This document shows positions 28,980-38,805 of a stretch of 64,000 nucleotides of DNA, piece by piece (position 1 is the first letter of the stretch; each line of letters opens with the position of its first letter). The translations under genes were made by a program, and so were the position numbers. This DNA comes from Arthrobacter gandavensis (GTDB lineage Bacteria > Actinomycetota > Actinomycetes > Actinomycetales > Micrococcaceae): NCBI RefSeq assembly GCF_015355785.1, contig NZ_JADKYW010000006.1, positions 1-64,000 on the forward strand, read 5' to 3'. Below the pieces are notes generated by a model. The model was not told where the DNA came from, made no database searches, and saw nothing but the letters and a program-made list of their open reading frames with translations.

Positions 28980-30089
28980 GTGACCGTGCTGGCCAACGGG
29001 GGCACCCATCTGTCCGGACCGGTGCTGGTCATCGGCACCGGCCTGCTCGGCGCGAGCATCGGCCTGGGCCTGCGGGCCCGCGGCATCGACGTCGTGCTCT
29101 CCGATATTTCCCCCTCAACCGCCGCGGTGGCAAAGGACATCGGCGCCGGGCGCCTGCTCCAGGACGTGGAGCCCGGCTTCGATCCCCAGCTGGTAGTCGT
29201 CGCTGCGCCGCCGGACGTGACCGCGTCCCTGGCGGCGCAGGCCCTGGCCGACTGGCCGGACGCCGTCGTCGTAGACATAGCGAGCATTAAAGCCGCTGTC
29301 CTGGCTGACCTGCGGGCCACCGGGGCGGATCTGTCCCGGTACGTGGGCACGCACCCCATGGCCGGCCGGGAAAAGTCCGGACCGGTGGCGGCGCTGGGGA
29401 ACCTGTTCACCTCCATGCCCTGGGTTATCTGCGCCGCAGAGGAGAGCTCCCCGGAAGCCGTGAAGACGGCGGAGGCCCTGGCGATCGACCTCGGTGCGGT
29501 GGTTTCACGGATGGATGCCGAAGACCACGACGGTTCGGTGGCGCTGATCAGCCACCTGCCGCAGGTCATGTCCTCCCTGGTGGCGAGCCGGCTGCAGGAC
29601 ACCCCGTCTCCTGCCCTGGCGCTTGCCGGCAACGGGCTGCGGGATGTCACGCGGATAGCCGCAAGCGACCCCAGGCTCTGGGTCCAGATCCTCAGCGGCA
29701 ACGCTCCGCGCCTGGTCAGCATCCTGCACGGGGTGCGGGAGGACCTGAACCGACTGATCAATACGCTCGAAAACCCCTCCGCCGACGGCGCGCGCCTGGA
29801 CATGGCCCAGCTCATTGCGGAGGGAAACACCGGGCAGGCGCGGATTCCGGGCAAGCACGGTGCGCCCCCGCAGTCCTTTGTCAGTTTCACCGTCCTGGTG
29901 GACGACACCCCGGGGCAGATCGCCCGGCTCCTCACGGAGATCGGTGAAATTGGCGTGAACCTGGAAGACCTGCGGCTGGAGCATGCCTCCGGACGCCAGG
30001 TTGGACGGGTGGAAATCTCGGTGCTGCCGAGCAAGGTGCATGGCCTGGTCAGTGAACTGACCACGCGCGGCTGGAAGGTAGTTCAGTGA
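28980..30089 (+). CDS. tyrA: Prephenate dehydrogenase
   Basis: A 369-residue TyrA for tyrosine synthesis. The NAD-binding fold opens with VLVIGTGLLGASIGLGLRAR. Active-site features include GTHPMAGREKSGP and EDHDGSVALISHLPQVM. Residues about 295-369 form an ACT-type domain (SFVSFTVLVDDTPGQIARL), suggesting feedback control by an amino acid. The start is GTG 28980, or GTG 28986. Its stop overlaps the cmk start. Pairing with cmk is common in actinobacteria. Confidence 0.92.
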   Translation: MTVLANGGTHLSGPVLVIGTGLLGASIGLGLRARGIDVVLSDISPSTAAVAKDIGAGRLLQDVEPGFDPQLVVVAAPPDVTASLAAQALADWPDAVVVDIASIKAAVLADLRATGADLSRYVGTHPMAGREKSGPVAALGNLFTSMPWVICAAEESSPEAVKTAEALAIDLGAVVSRMDAEDHDGSVALISHLPQVMSSLVASRLQDTPSPALALAGNGLRDVTRIAASDPRLWVQILSGNAPRLVSILHGVREDLNRLINTLENPSADGARLDMAQLIAEGNTGQARIPGKHGAPPQSFVSFTVLVDDTPGQIARLLTEIGEIGVNLEDLRLEHASGRQVGRVEISVLPSKVHGLVSELTTRGWKVVQ

Positions 30090-30787
30090 TGACAGAGCAG
30101 GACCCGGCACAGTTCCGGCTGGGCAAGCCCCTGGTGGTGGCAATCGACGGACCGTCAGGCTCCGGCAAGTCCAGCATCAGCCGTGAAGTGGCCCGCAGGC
30201 TGCACGCCAACTACCTGGATACCGGCGCCATGTACCGGGCGGTCACCATTGCCTGCATGCGCGCAGGGATAGACCTGGCCGACGCCGTGGCCGTTGAAGC
30301 CGCAACCCGGAACGCGGACATTGAACTGAGCACGTCACCGGATGCCGAGCGGGTGCTGGTCGGGGGAGAGGACGTCACCTTGGCGATCCGCGAACCCGAG
30401 GTCTCCTCCAACGTCTCCGCCGTGGCCACCACCCTTGGCGCCCGCGCCGAACTGGTGCGCCGCCAGCAGCAGCTCATCAAGGACTCCGGTCTGCGGATCG
30501 TGGCCGAAGGCCGGGACATCACCACCGTGGTGGCGCCCACCGCCGAGGTGCGCATCCTCCTCACCGCCTCCGAGGAAGCGCGCCTGCGCCGGCGGGGCGT
30601 CCAGCTGGGGGGTTCCCAGTCCGCTGCGGCGCTGCGGGAGCAGGTCCTTACCCGCGACGTTAAGGACTCGACCGTGGTGAACTTCCAGCAGGCAGCCGAC
30701 GGCGTCATCACCGTAGATTCCTCCGACCTGGATTTCGAGGAAACGGTCCAGGCCGTGCTGGATGTGGTTTTTTCAAGCACGCACTAA
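30089..30787 (+). CDS. cmk: Cytidylate kinase
   Basis: A 232-residue CMP/dCMP kinase. The P-loop is VAIDGPSGSGKSSISR at about residues 17-32, with YLDTGAMYRAVT for CMP binding and GRDITTVVAPTAEVRILLTAS downstream. ATG 30089 directly follows a possible GTG start at 30086; GGAAGG is upstream of both. It overlaps the tyrA stop. The substrate pool links it to pyrG earlier in the window. Confidence 0.94.
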   Translation: MTEQDPAQFRLGKPLVVAIDGPSGSGKSSISREVARRLHANYLDTGAMYRAVTIACMRAGIDLADAVAVEAATRNADIELSTSPDAERVLVGGEDVTLAIREPEVSSNVSAVATTLGARAELVRRQQQLIKDSGLRIVAEGRDITTVVAPTAEVRILLTASEEARLRRRGVQLGGSQSAAALREQVLTRDVKDSTVVNFQQAADGVITVDSSDLDFEETVQAVLDVVFSSTH

Positions 30788-30807
30788 GTACTGACGGCAG
30801 GCGGACA

Positions 30808-30832
30808 GCCGGGACTCCAATGGGGTCCCGGC
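30808..30832 (+). terminator. Hairpin between cmk and der
   Basis: GCCGGGACTCC (30808-30818) pairs with GGGGTCCCGGC (30822-30832) around three bases, including one G-U. No T-run follows, so it may be a weak or factor-assisted terminator or a processing hairpin in the cmk-der leader. Confidence 0.45.
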
Positions 30833-30969
30833 GCCTTGCCGTGTTTCAATGGACTGGTGGCCGTACGGGAATTTCCGTGCCGGCACCCCAACACTTACCC
30901 GGGCTGAACGTCCGGAGACGGCCGTGCGCAGCTGCGCCGACGGCCTCAACGGAAAGAAAGCAATAGTTT

Positions 30970-32514
30970 ATGAACGCCAACCCGACCTTTGACGGTGACT
31001 CCGAAGAGTACATTCCGGCAGGCGAGGACCAGATCGACGAGCGGCTCGCGGCCCTCGACGACGACGAAGCGAACCTGCGCGCCGAAACCCTGCGCGCCGG
31101 GCTCTCCGATTACGAACTCGACGACGAAGACGCCGCCCTGCTGTCCGGCGGCTACGACGAATACGACGAGGACGCCCCGCTGCGCCTTGACCCCGTCGTC
31201 GCGATCGTGGGCCGGCCGAACGTGGGCAAGTCCACTCTGGTGAACCGTATCCTCGGCCGCCGCGAAGCCGTGGTCGAGGACACGCCGGGCGTCACCCGCG
31301 ACCGTGTGTCCTATCCGGCCACCTGGAACGGCGTGAACTTCACCCTGGTAGACACCGGCGGCTGGGAGCACGATGCCCGCGGCATCCACGCCCGCGTTGC
31401 CGACCAGGCTGAAATCGCTGTCGACGTGGCCGACGCCGTCATGCTGGTGGTCGACGCGACGGTCGGCATTACCGCCACCGACGAAGCAGTCGTGCGCATG
31501 CTGCGCAGCAAGGGCAAGCCGGTCATCGTCGTCGCCAACAAGGTGGATGACATCCAGAACGAAGCCGACGCCTCGGTGCTGTGGGGACTGGGCTTCGGCG
31601 AACCGTACCCGGTCTCGGCACTGCACGGCCGCGGCACCGCGGACATGCTCGATGCCGTGCTGGACGTGCTGCCGGAGTACTCCGCCTACGGCGGCCTTGA
31701 ATCCAGCGGCGGCCCGCGCCGCATCGCGCTCATCGGCCGCCCGAACGTGGGCAAGTCCTCCCTGCTGAACAAGCTGGCCGGCAGCGACCGCGTGGTTGTT
31801 GACGACCTCGCCGGAACCACCCGGGACCCGGTGGACGAGCTGATCGAACTGGGCGGGCGCACCTGGCGCTTCGTGGACACCGCCGGCATCCGCCGCCGCC
31901 AGCACATGGCGCAGGGCGCCGACTTCTACGCCTCCCTGCGTACGCAGGCCGCGCTTGAAAAAGCGGAGGTCGCCGTCGTGCTCCTGGCCGTTGATGAAGT
32001 CCTCTCCGAGCAGGATGTGCGCATCCTGCAGCTCGCCATCGATTCCGGCCGCGCACTGGTCCTGGCGTTCAACAAGTGGGACCTGCTCGACGACGAACGC
32101 CGCCGTTACCTCAAGACCGAGATCGAGCGCGACCTGGCCCACGTTGAGTGGGCTCCGAGCGTCAACATTTCCGCCAAGACCGGCTGGCACAAGGACAAGC
32201 TCGTTCCTGCCCTGGACCTGGCCCTTGAAAACTGGGACAAGCGCATCCCCACCGGAAAGCTGAACGCGTTCCTCGGCGAGCTCGTGGCAGCGCACCCGCA
32301 CCCCGTGCGCGGCGGCAAGCAGCCCCGCATCCTGTTCGGCACGCAGGCGTCCTCGCGCCCGCCGAAGTTTGTCCTGTTCACCACCGGGTTCCTGGATCCG
32401 GGCTACCGGCGCTTCATCACCCGCCGCCTGCGGGAGACCTTCGGCTTCGAGGGCACGCCGATTGAGGTTTCAATGCGCGTGCGTGAGAAGCGCGGCAAGA
32501 CCAGCAAGCGCTAG
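30970..32514 (+). CDS. der: Ribosome assembly GTPase Der (EngA)
   Basis: A 514-residue double GTPase for 50S subunit assembly. The first 70 residues are an acidic, disordered extension. G domain 1 has GRPNVGKS at 81-88, DTGGW, and NKVDD. G domain 2 has GRPNVGKS near 256-263, DTAG and NKWDLLDD. The C-terminal KH-like domain ends in [18 protein letters not shown] 30970 follows a purine-rich stretch. The acidic N-terminal tail is usual in actinobacterial Der. Confidence 0.95.
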   Translation: MNANPTFDGDSEEYIPAGEDQIDERLAALDDDEANLRAETLRAGLSDYELDDEDAALLSGGYDEYDEDAPLRLDPVVAIVGRPNVGKSTLVNRILGRREAVVEDTPGVTRDRVSYPATWNGVNFTLVDTGGWEHDARGIHARVADQAEIAVDVADAVMLVVDATVGITATDEAVVRMLRSKGKPVIVVANKVDDIQNEADASVLWGLGFGEPYPVSALHGRGTADMLDAVLDVLPEYSAYGGLESSGGPRRIALIGRPNVGKSSLLNKLAGSDRVVVDDLAGTTRDPVDELIELGGRTWRFVDTAGIRRRQHMAQGADFYASLRTQAALEKAEVAVVLLAVDEVLSEQDVRILQLAIDSGRALVLAFNKWDLLDDERRRYLKTEIERDLAHVEWAPSVNISAKTGWHKDKLVPALDLALENWDKRIPTGKLNAFLGELVAAHPHPVRGGKQPRILFGTQASSRPPKFVLFTTGFLDPGYRRFITRRLRETFGFEGTPIEVSMRVREKRGKTSKR

Positions 32515-32651
32515 CAGGCGTTAGCACGGCCGCCGGCCCCGGAGCCAATGTGAACTCCGGGCCGGCGCCGATGCTGGGAAAACGCCAACCATGATGTAGA
32601 GTATTTGAGTTGGTTCGGCCGGAAACAAACCGTCCAGGCGGATCAGCGGAA

Positions 32652-32725
<74 letters not shown>

Positions 32726-32735
32726 CAGATACAGG

Positions 32736-32775
32736 AAAAGCCTCGGCGGACATCGTGTCCGGCCGGGGCTTTTTT
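32736..32775 (+). terminator. Rho-independent terminator after tRNA-Pro
   Basis: AAAAGCCTCGGCGGACA pairs with TGTCCGGCCGGGGCTTTTTT around TCG, with one bulged G and a run of six T. It lies ten bases after the tRNA and also faces the convergent monooxygenase gene. Confidence 0.93.
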
Positions 32776-32891
32776 GTGCCCCCAGTGCCGGGCTTCCCTC
32801 ACATCGCTGCGGGTGGCTCCCGGGTGGCCACGGGAAGTCACGGGAGCAATGCGGTGTGGAACTCACGGTCAGCAGAACCCCGAAGGTCCCG

Positions 32892-34040
32892 TCAGGACCG
32901 GACCGGCTCAGCCTCAAACTGCCGAACCAGGGTCCGGACAGCGTCCCGCCCGGCCCGGTTTCCTCCGACGGTGGACTGCGAGGGCCCGAAGCCGATCAGA
33001 TGGACGCGCGGATCCGCGGCGGCCACCGTACCGTGAACCTCTATTCCGCCGCGCTCATTGCGCAGCCGGAGCGGGTCAAGATGTTCCAGCGACGGCTTAA
33101 AGCCCGTGGCCCACAGGATGGCACCCACGCGGGTCAGGGAGCCGTCAGCCTCCCGCACTCCCTCCGGCTCGATGCCGGTGAACATCGGCCGCCGGGCCAG
33201 CGCACCGCGTTCCTTCGCGGCCAGGGCATACGGTGTCCACAGCAGATCCGTGTAGGAGACCACGCTGCCGGTGGGATTGCCCGCCTCCACGTCCGCCGCA
33301 ACCCGGGACACCACATCCTTCCCGGCCTCCGCATCGAAGGAGCCGTCACGGAAAACCGGTTCCCGCCGGGTGTACCAAAAGACCTTGGCCACCCGGGATA
33401 TCTCCTCGAGCTGCTGGACGGCCGAGATTCCGCCGCCAACGACGGCGACCCGCTGGCCGGCGAATTCAGCCGGCGACGCATAGTCCCGGGTATGGAGCTG
33501 GCGGCCGGTAAAGCCCTCGCGGCCCGGATATTCGGGCACGGTGGGGTTGTCCCAGGTTCCGGTGGCATTGATGACGGCCCGGGCGGCCCAGGTTCCGGCG
33601 TCGGATTCGACCAGGAGGTCACCGTCGGGTCCGGCGCCTGCGGGACGCACCGTGATGACTGTGACCGGACGGAGGATCGGAAGCTGCAGGCGTTCCTCGA
33701 ACGCCGCGAAGTATTCGGGCACCGCAATCCGGGCTGGGGCCCCGGGATCGCCAGGGGCCTGCCGGAACCCCGGAAGATCGAAAATGCCGTTGACGGTTGC
33801 CATGGTCAGCGAATCCCAGCGGTGCAGCCAGGCACCCCCGGGTGCCGTCCCGGCATCGAGCATTACGAAGCTTCGCTCGGTGTCCGCGTCGGTCAGGGCA
33901 TTGGCAAAGCCTCGCCGGGCCAGGTGGTAGCCGGCAGAAAGGCCAGCCTGTCCGGCCCCGATGACCACGACGCCCGCCTTGCGGATGCAGCCGGGGCCGG
34001 TTTCGGCCTGTTCCCCTGGTGGGAAGGCGGGGGTATGCAT
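32892..34040 (-). CDS. FMO/YUCCA-like flavin monooxygenase
   Basis: A 382-residue flavoprotein. The FAD site is VVVIGAGQAGLSAGYH near residue 25, and a second Rossmann motif VAVVGGGISAVQQLEE binds NADPH. Between them FTGRQLHTRDY fits the class B monooxygenase fingerprint FxGxxxHxxxY. ATGF near residue 330 is also typical. ATG 34040 has GAGGAGT upstream on the minus strand. It is divergent from a MerR regulator 117 bp away, which probably controls it. Substrate unknown; N- or S-oxygenation or Baeyer-Villiger chemistry are options. Confidence 0.88.
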   Translation of the reverse strand: MHTPAFPPGEQAETGPGCIRKAGVVVIGAGQAGLSAGYHLARRGFANALTDADTERSFVMLDAGTAPGGAWLHRWDSLTMATVNGIFDLPGFRQAPGDPGAPARIAVPEYFAAFEERLQLPILRPVTVITVRPAGAGPDGDLLVESDAGTWAARAVINATGTWDNPTVPEYPGREGFTGRQLHTRDYASPAEFAGQRVAVVGGGISAVQQLEEISRVAKVFWYTRREPVFRDGSFDAEAGKDVVSRVAADVEAGNPTGSVVSYTDLLWTPYALAAKERGALARRPMFTGIEPEGVREADGSLTRVGAILWATGFKPSLEHLDPLRLRNERGGIEVHGTVAAADPRVHLIGFGPSQSTVGGNRAGRDAVRTLVRQFEAEPVRS

Positions 34041-34157
34041 GCGGTAACTCCTCGGGTACTGGGGACACTGGGTAAATGCCTGAAGGCAGGCAAACATTCC
34101 CTTTCGCTGCGGCGGGAGTGCTGTACAGCGCGTTCCCGGGCAGGAAAGATTAGGCGC

Positions 34158-34925
34158 ATGTCCTGGAGTACACGCGAACTGGCCGATCTTGCCGGCACCA
34201 CTGTGAACACCGTGCGCCACTATCACCGGCTGGGACTGCTGGAGGAACCGGACCGGCGTTACAACGGTTACAAGCAGTACGAGGTGCGGCACCTGGTGAG
34301 CCTGCTGCGCATCCGCAGGCTCGCCGTCCTGGGCATTCCACTGTCCCAGCTGGGCAGCGCCGCGGATGCTGCCCGGGGAATGCCGGAAATGCTGCGCGAA
34401 GTGGACGCCGAACTCCAGCAGCGCATTGAATCGCTGAACCAGGCGCGGGCGCACATCGCCGCGATCATAGAACACCAGGCACCGGTGGACGTGCCGGCGG
34501 GCTTCGAAGCGGTTGCTTCCCGTCTGTCGGAGAGTGACCGGTCAATCGTTCACCTCATGACCCGGTTTTATGACGAGAAGGCGCTGGAAGACATCCGCAA
34601 GATGTCCGCGGATGAATCGGATGACACAGGGCCGGAGATGGATAACCTGCCCGCCGACGCCGATGAGCAGACCCGGCAGGCGCTGGCCGAGCGGGTTGCC
34701 GAGATCATCGTGAAGCACCTCGTCAACTATCCCTGGCTCAGAAATCCTGCCCCGCACCTGCCCAAGGGCCGCCAGGCCAGCATGCAGACCTTCGGCCATG
34801 CGCTGGCGGAGCTGTATAACGAGGCCCAGCTGGACGTGCTGTTCCGCGCCAATGTGATCGCTGTGAAGACGATGGAAGCCGCGCAGCCGCAGGAGGGCGA
34901 GGGGAGCATGCACAGCCCCGAGTGA
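34158..34925 (+). CDS. MerR-family transcriptional regulator
   Basis: A 255-residue regulator. The N-terminal winged helix is clear: WSTRELADLAGTTVNTVRHYHRLGLL, with YKQYEVRHLVSLLRIRRLAVLG continuing it. A coiled-coil helix covers about residues 70-105. The C-terminal 150 residues are helical without the Cys pattern of metal-sensing MerR proteins, so a small organic ligand is likelier. It is divergent from the flavin monooxygenase, its probable target. The start ATG 34158 has a weak ribosome site. Confidence 0.88.
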   Translation: MSWSTRELADLAGTTVNTVRHYHRLGLLEEPDRRYNGYKQYEVRHLVSLLRIRRLAVLGIPLSQLGSAADAARGMPEMLREVDAELQQRIESLNQARAHIAAIIEHQAPVDVPAGFEAVASRLSESDRSIVHLMTRFYDEKALEDIRKMSADESDDTGPEMDNLPADADEQTRQALAERVAEIIVKHLVNYPWLRNPAPHLPKGRQASMQTFGHALAELYNEAQLDVLFRANVIAVKTMEAAQPQEGEGSMHSPE

Positions 34926-34946
34926 ACTACGGCCCGCCCGGAGATC

Positions 34947-35894
34947 CTAGACGACCACCAGGTCCTGTCCCGAAGGCTTGTTGTCGGCGAGCGCCGCACT
35001 CTGGATGGCCGGGTCCTCGTAGGTGTTCCAGTAGTAGGTCATGGTCTTGGACGAGAACAGGCCGGTGTAGATGGTCTTCTCGAAGTCTCCGCTGCCCATC
35101 GCCGCGCTGCCCTCCACCATGGCTACCTGCTGCAGCGTGTGGAAGGCGCGGCTGACGTTGTCCGCCTCGCCGGTCTTCTGCGGATAGTGGGCGTTCACGT
35201 AGGCCGCCCGGACGAAGCGCGACGGCGAGTAGTAGTCACCGGGAATGCCGCGCATCAGCGAGCCTGAGCCGAACGGGGTCAGGTGCGCCTGGTTCAGCAC
35301 CACCTCCTCGGGGAACTCCGATGACAGGTTGAGGTAATTGCGCAGGTTTTCATGGTGCCAGGTGAATCCGGGCTGGTTTGCCAGGACATCAACATCGTCA
35401 TGGAAAACCTGCATGCCCGTGCCCGTGTATTCCACGACGATGGACCGGTTCGCGTCACCGATGATCCAGTGCAGCAGCGAACTCGGATACTTGTTATTGA
35501 TGGGTCGGTCCACAATGGCAACGCTGCCCAGTGCTGCTTCGACCTCGTCGACGCTGGCGAACTGGGCGGCTACCCACAGCGGGAACTCAAACGCGGCCAC
35601 GTTGACCGCGCCGCCCACCGGGTCCGGAGCGTAGCTGGCATATCCAGGAAAATTCAGTCCGGCCACTGCTAGGCCGGCGTCGTTACCGCAGTCGAAGTAG
35701 AGCGGGGTGTCTTCCTCCACAATGCCCATGCCGATGACCGCGTGCCTGATTTCCCGGACAGCGCCAAACGGTGACTTTGGCGTGTAGCCGGTGGGCGTGA
35801 CAACCACCCGTTCGCCGTAACCGAATGTCCAGTCCAGGTTGCGTGCGAGATAGAGGTTGCCGCTGCCGTCCGTGTACCGAATGCCTGTGCACAT
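34947..35894 (-). CDS. Choloylglycine hydrolase / penicillin V acylase family
   Basis: A 315-residue Ntn-hydrolase. Cys2 becomes the N-terminal nucleophile after Met removal. R18 and D21 in ARNLDW and N81 in GLNFPGY match the bile-salt-hydrolase catalytic set. ATG 35894 has AGGGAG upstream, and this start is required to place Cys2. There is no signal peptide, so the enzyme is cytosolic. In soil actinobacteria relatives act on conjugated bile salts, penicillin V or acyl-homoserine lactones; which one applies here cannot be read from sequence. Confidence 0.9.
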   Translation of the reverse strand: MCTGIRYTDGSGNLYLARNLDWTFGYGERVVVTPTGYTPKSPFGAVREIRHAVIGMGIVEEDTPLYFDCGNDAGLAVAGLNFPGYASYAPDPVGGAVNVAAFEFPLWVAAQFASVDEVEAALGSVAIVDRPINNKYPSSLLHWIIGDANRSIVVEYTGTGMQVFHDDVDVLANQPGFTWHHENLRNYLNLSSEFPEEVVLNQAHLTPFGSGSLMRGIPGDYYSPSRFVRAAYVNAHYPQKTGEADNVSRAFHTLQQVAMVEGSAAMGSGDFEKTIYTGLFSSKTMTYYWNTYEDPAIQSAALADNKPSGQDLVVV

Positions 35895-36102
35895 GCTGAT
35901 GCTCCCTGTTCCTGGAATGTCGCTCGTCCTCCGGCGAGCTTTCAGGGTAGGCCTGTGGGACGGGTCTGCGGGAGGGACGCCGGGCATTCGGGAGGCCCTG
36001 CGTCCGGATCGCCCGGGGTACGTGCCGTTGAGGTGTCCCCGGGAGGCTTTGCCCAAAGGGTTTGACCCTGTTCCGGGAACACGGTTTCTACTGGCTTCCA
36101 CG

Positions 36103-36125
36103 AGCCGGGGGATAAGCCCCCGGCT
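36103..36125 (+). promoter_or_regulatory. Stable hairpin 22 bp upstream of a membrane-protein gene
   Basis: AGCCGGGGG and CCCCCGGCT are exact complements (9 bp) around ATAAG. The hairpin ends 22 bp before ATG 36148 and no T-run follows. It could be an mRNA 5' stabiliser or a regulatory stem. The rest of the gap 35895-36147 shows nothing recognisable. Confidence 0.45.
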
Positions 36126-36147
36126 ACGAAGACTAGGAATCAGTTCG

Positions 36148-36714
36148 ATGAACCCCACCCAGGAACTCGTCCACAACTTTCAGGAGCTGCTAGGCCAGGT
36201 GCCTGAGTTCATTCAGCCCTTCATCCTGCTGCTCGCCGCCGCCGTCCCCTTCCTGGAGGGTGAAGTGGGCGCGATGCTTGGCGTCGTCGGCGGGCTAAAC
36301 CCCGTCCTTGCCGCCACAACGGCCGCCGTCGGCAACTTCGCCAGTGTGGCGCTGGTGGTGCTTCTGACCTCCCGGGCGCGCGCCGCCGTCACGAACCGGG
36401 TGGATGCGCGGGCAGAAGCCGCGGCGGCCGCAGCGGGCGGCACTTCCACTTCCACTCTGGTCGCGGTGCCCACAGCAAAACCCGAATCGAAGGGACGCCG
36501 CCGCTTCAAGCGCTGGCTGGTCCGCTTTGGCGTTCCGGGGGCGAGCATCATGGGTCCGTTGGCCATCCCCACCCACTTCACGGCATCGATCCTCGTGGCG
36601 GGCGGTACCCCGCGCGGCTGGGTACTGCTCTGGCAGGGCGTAGCGATCGTTATCTGGACCACGATCTCCACGGTCCTCGCCTGGGGCGCGCTTCGGTTCG
36701 TCGTCGGGGCCTAG
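36148..36714 (+). CDS. Small multidrug-export-like membrane protein
   Basis: A 188-residue integral membrane protein resembling the Sm_multidrug_ex family (PF06695 type). Helices are visible at FILLLAAAVPFLEGEVGAML, AATTAAVGNFASVALVVLL, PGASIMGPLAIPTHFTASIL and WQGVAIVIWTTISTVLAWG. A polar Ala/Thr/Lys-rich cytosolic loop lies between the second and third. The family name is historical and transport has rarely been shown. The stop overlaps the convergent alpha/beta hydrolase stop. Confidence 0.78.
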   Translation: MNPTQELVHNFQELLGQVPEFIQPFILLLAAAVPFLEGEVGAMLGVVGGLNPVLAATTAAVGNFASVALVVLLTSRARAAVTNRVDARAEAAAAAAGGTSTSTLVAVPTAKPESKGRRRFKRWLVRFGVPGASIMGPLAIPTHFTASILVAGGTPRGWVLLWQGVAIVIWTTISTVLAWGALRFVVGA

Positions 36715-37232
36715 GAACCCAGGGCGGCCACATCGCGGGCCACTGCATTTATCCGGCCGTCGAACTGGTGTCCGCCGGTGTCATGCCGGCGGACTACCGC
36801 GCCGGGAAGAAGGGCTTCGTAACGGTCAAGGTGCTCGATCGGCACCGTGCCGTCATCCCGGCAGTGGTGCAGGAAAACCGGGAGGCCCGGCGGCAGCGTG
36901 AACCCCACCGGTAGGGCATACTCACCCTGCCAGCCTTCCGATCCCCAGAACGGTGCAGCCAGCAGCACCATCCCCAACGGCATTGGGTCCGGAGGGATAG
37001 CCGCGAAGCGCAGCAGCGCCATTGACGATCCGAAGGAATGCCCAACGATCACGGTATCCGGACCCAGCGGTTCCAGCGCCGCGTCGAGGCCGGCAAGCCA
37101 GGCCTCCGCGGTCATCTCATCATCCGGAAGGCGCGGCATGGACACCGGCACCTTCAGCCATGAGCGCAGTTCCTCCGCGATTGGCTGATCGTCATTCCAT
37201 CCGCCCGCTCCATGCAGGAACAGAACCTCCAC
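36711..37232 (-). CDS. Small alpha/beta hydrolase (RBBP9/YdeN-like)
   Basis: A 173-residue alpha/beta hydrolase. The nucleophile elbow is VGHSFGSS, the acid is probably in HHCRDDGTVP, and the catalytic His in TGGHQFDGR. The N-terminal VLFLHGAGG supplies the oxyanion hole. Small size fits the RBBP9/YdeN group of serine hydrolases. The start is GTG 37232. Substrate unknown. Confidence 0.85.
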   Translation of the reverse strand: MEVLFLHGAGGWNDDQPIAEELRSWLKVPVSMPRLPDDEMTAEAWLAGLDAALEPLGPDTVIVGHSFGSSMALLRFAAIPPDPMPLGMVLLAAPFWGSEGWQGEYALPVGFTLPPGLPVFLHHCRDDGTVPIEHLDRYEALLPGAVVRRHDTGGHQFDGRINAVARDVAALGS

Positions 37233-37335
37233 GGCCTACCACCCGCTTCCCTTCGATCTCCTCCCACTGTCCCGCATCAGCCCGGCCGCCAACAGGGGTA
37301 CAGCAAAGTGCCCGCGTTCGGCTGCACGGAGCCAA

Positions 37336-38736
37336 ATGGCCGGAGCTCTGAGTCCGGCGTCACAATTCCCGAATTTGGACGGTGTCCAGCATTATGAACT
37401 GGTGACGAACACAGACTTGATTCCCGCGGACGGCACGGGTGCCGTCGAACCCGCTGCCCGGCGCCGTGCGCGCGTCCGAACCTATGTGGCGCTTTTCGCC
37501 GGCGTGCTCATCGCCAACGCGGTGCTCTTCGGCTGGGGCCTCGCGGAGGGGTGGTGGCATCCGCACGCCTCCAGCCTGCAGATCATCGCTGCCATCTCGC
37601 AGATCAACATCCTGTTCTCGATCCTGCCGCGCCAGCACTGGATGGTGAACCTGCTGTCCTTCCTGGCCACCAGGGCACCCACGTCCTGGCCACTCCGACT
37701 CCGCTGGCGGCTGGCGCAGTACTACCACGTGGGCGGACTGCACGTAGGTGGCGCCATCGCAGGAACCCTCTGGTACGTGGTCTACGTTGCCGAGCTGGCT
37801 CCGGCCTGGGCCGACGGGGAAGCGGGGTACGACGACGCTTCCCTGGCCATCGCCGTTACCGTCTGCCTGGTGCTGCTCACCATCTGCGCGCTCGCAGCAC
37901 CCGGGTTCCGCACCCGCCACCATGACGTCTTTGAGGCGTCGCACCGGTTCGGCACCTGGACCGTTCTGGGCCTGGGCTGGGCGAACACCACGATCCTCGC
38001 GCAGCTGCAGACCCCCCAGCGCGCTTTTGGCGAGGCACTGCTCGCGTCACCGATCTTCTGGATGCTGGTGGTCTCCACCGGCCTGGCGCTCTGGCCCTGG
38101 CTGCTCCTGCGGAAAGTGCCCATCACCACCGAGCGGCCGTCGAGCCACACGATCATTGTCCGGCTGGACCACGGCTTTGTTCCGCCTGTCGGCACCACCC
38201 GGGCCATCAGCCGCCACCCACTGCTGGGCTGGCACCCCTTTGCCTGCATTCCGGCCGCCGCAGGGGAGAGCGGCTATCGGATGGTCATTTCCCGCGCCGG
38301 CGGCTGGACCAGCCAGTTCATCGAAAACCCGCCGCCCCACGTGTGGGTCCGCGGTATCCCAACCGTTGGCGTTGCCAACGCCAAGCGCCTCTTCAACCGT
38401 GTGCTGTACGTTGCCACAGGCAGCGGCATTGGCCCTGCCCTTGGGCACCTGCTCACGGACACCCGGGGAGCCCGGCTGGTGTGGGTCACCAAGACTCCGC
38501 GGGCCACCTACGGAGACGGACTTGTTGATGAGGTGGAGAAAGCCCAGCCGGAGGCCGTTATCTGGAACACCAGCAAACAGGGGAAACCGGACGTGTTTGA
38601 ACTGTCCTATGAAACGTTCGAGGCTTCCGGGGCCGACGCCGTCATCATCGTTTCCAACAAGGTCGTTACCGGGCGTGTGGTGAGTGAATTCGAACGCCGC
38701 GGCATCCCCGCCTTCGGACCGATCTGGGATTCGTGA
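37336..38736 (+). CDS. TmpA-like integral membrane reductase
   Basis: A 466-residue protein with about six membrane helices in the first 260 residues (for example ALFAGVLIANAVLFGWGLAE and WMLVVSTGLALWPWLLLR), followed by a soluble region with a nucleotide-binding-like loop YVATGSGIGPALGHLL. This layout resembles ferric/NADPH-oxidase-type transmembrane reductases and especially the fungal TmpA family. His residues in YYHVGGLHVGG and HHDVFEASHRFGTW may ligate haem. ATG 37336 is taken as start; GTG 37402 is an alternative. Redox partner and role unknown. Confidence 0.7.
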   Translation: MAGALSPASQFPNLDGVQHYELVTNTDLIPADGTGAVEPAARRRARVRTYVALFAGVLIANAVLFGWGLAEGWWHPHASSLQIIAAISQINILFSILPRQHWMVNLLSFLATRAPTSWPLRLRWRLAQYYHVGGLHVGGAIAGTLWYVVYVAELAPAWADGEAGYDDASLAIAVTVCLVLLTICALAAPGFRTRHHDVFEASHRFGTWTVLGLGWANTTILAQLQTPQRAFGEALLASPIFWMLVVSTGLALWPWLLLRKVPITTERPSSHTIIVRLDHGFVPPVGTTRAISRHPLLGWHPFACIPAAAGESGYRMVISRAGGWTSQFIENPPPHVWVRGIPTVGVANAKRLFNRVLYVATGSGIGPALGHLLTDTRGARLVWVTKTPRATYGDGLVDEVEKAQPEAVIWNTSKQGKPDVFELSYETFEASGADAVIIVSNKVVTGRVVSEFERRGIPAFGPIWDS

Positions 38737-38805
38737 AACTGCAGGCGTGCCGCCACCGGGTGTGAACTGGTAGCTTCGGCTTCCACGACCCGAGGAGTGT
38801 AAGCC

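Noticed and set aside
30946-32301. Reverse ORF opposite der
   Set aside because: Shadow frame of a clear GTPase gene.
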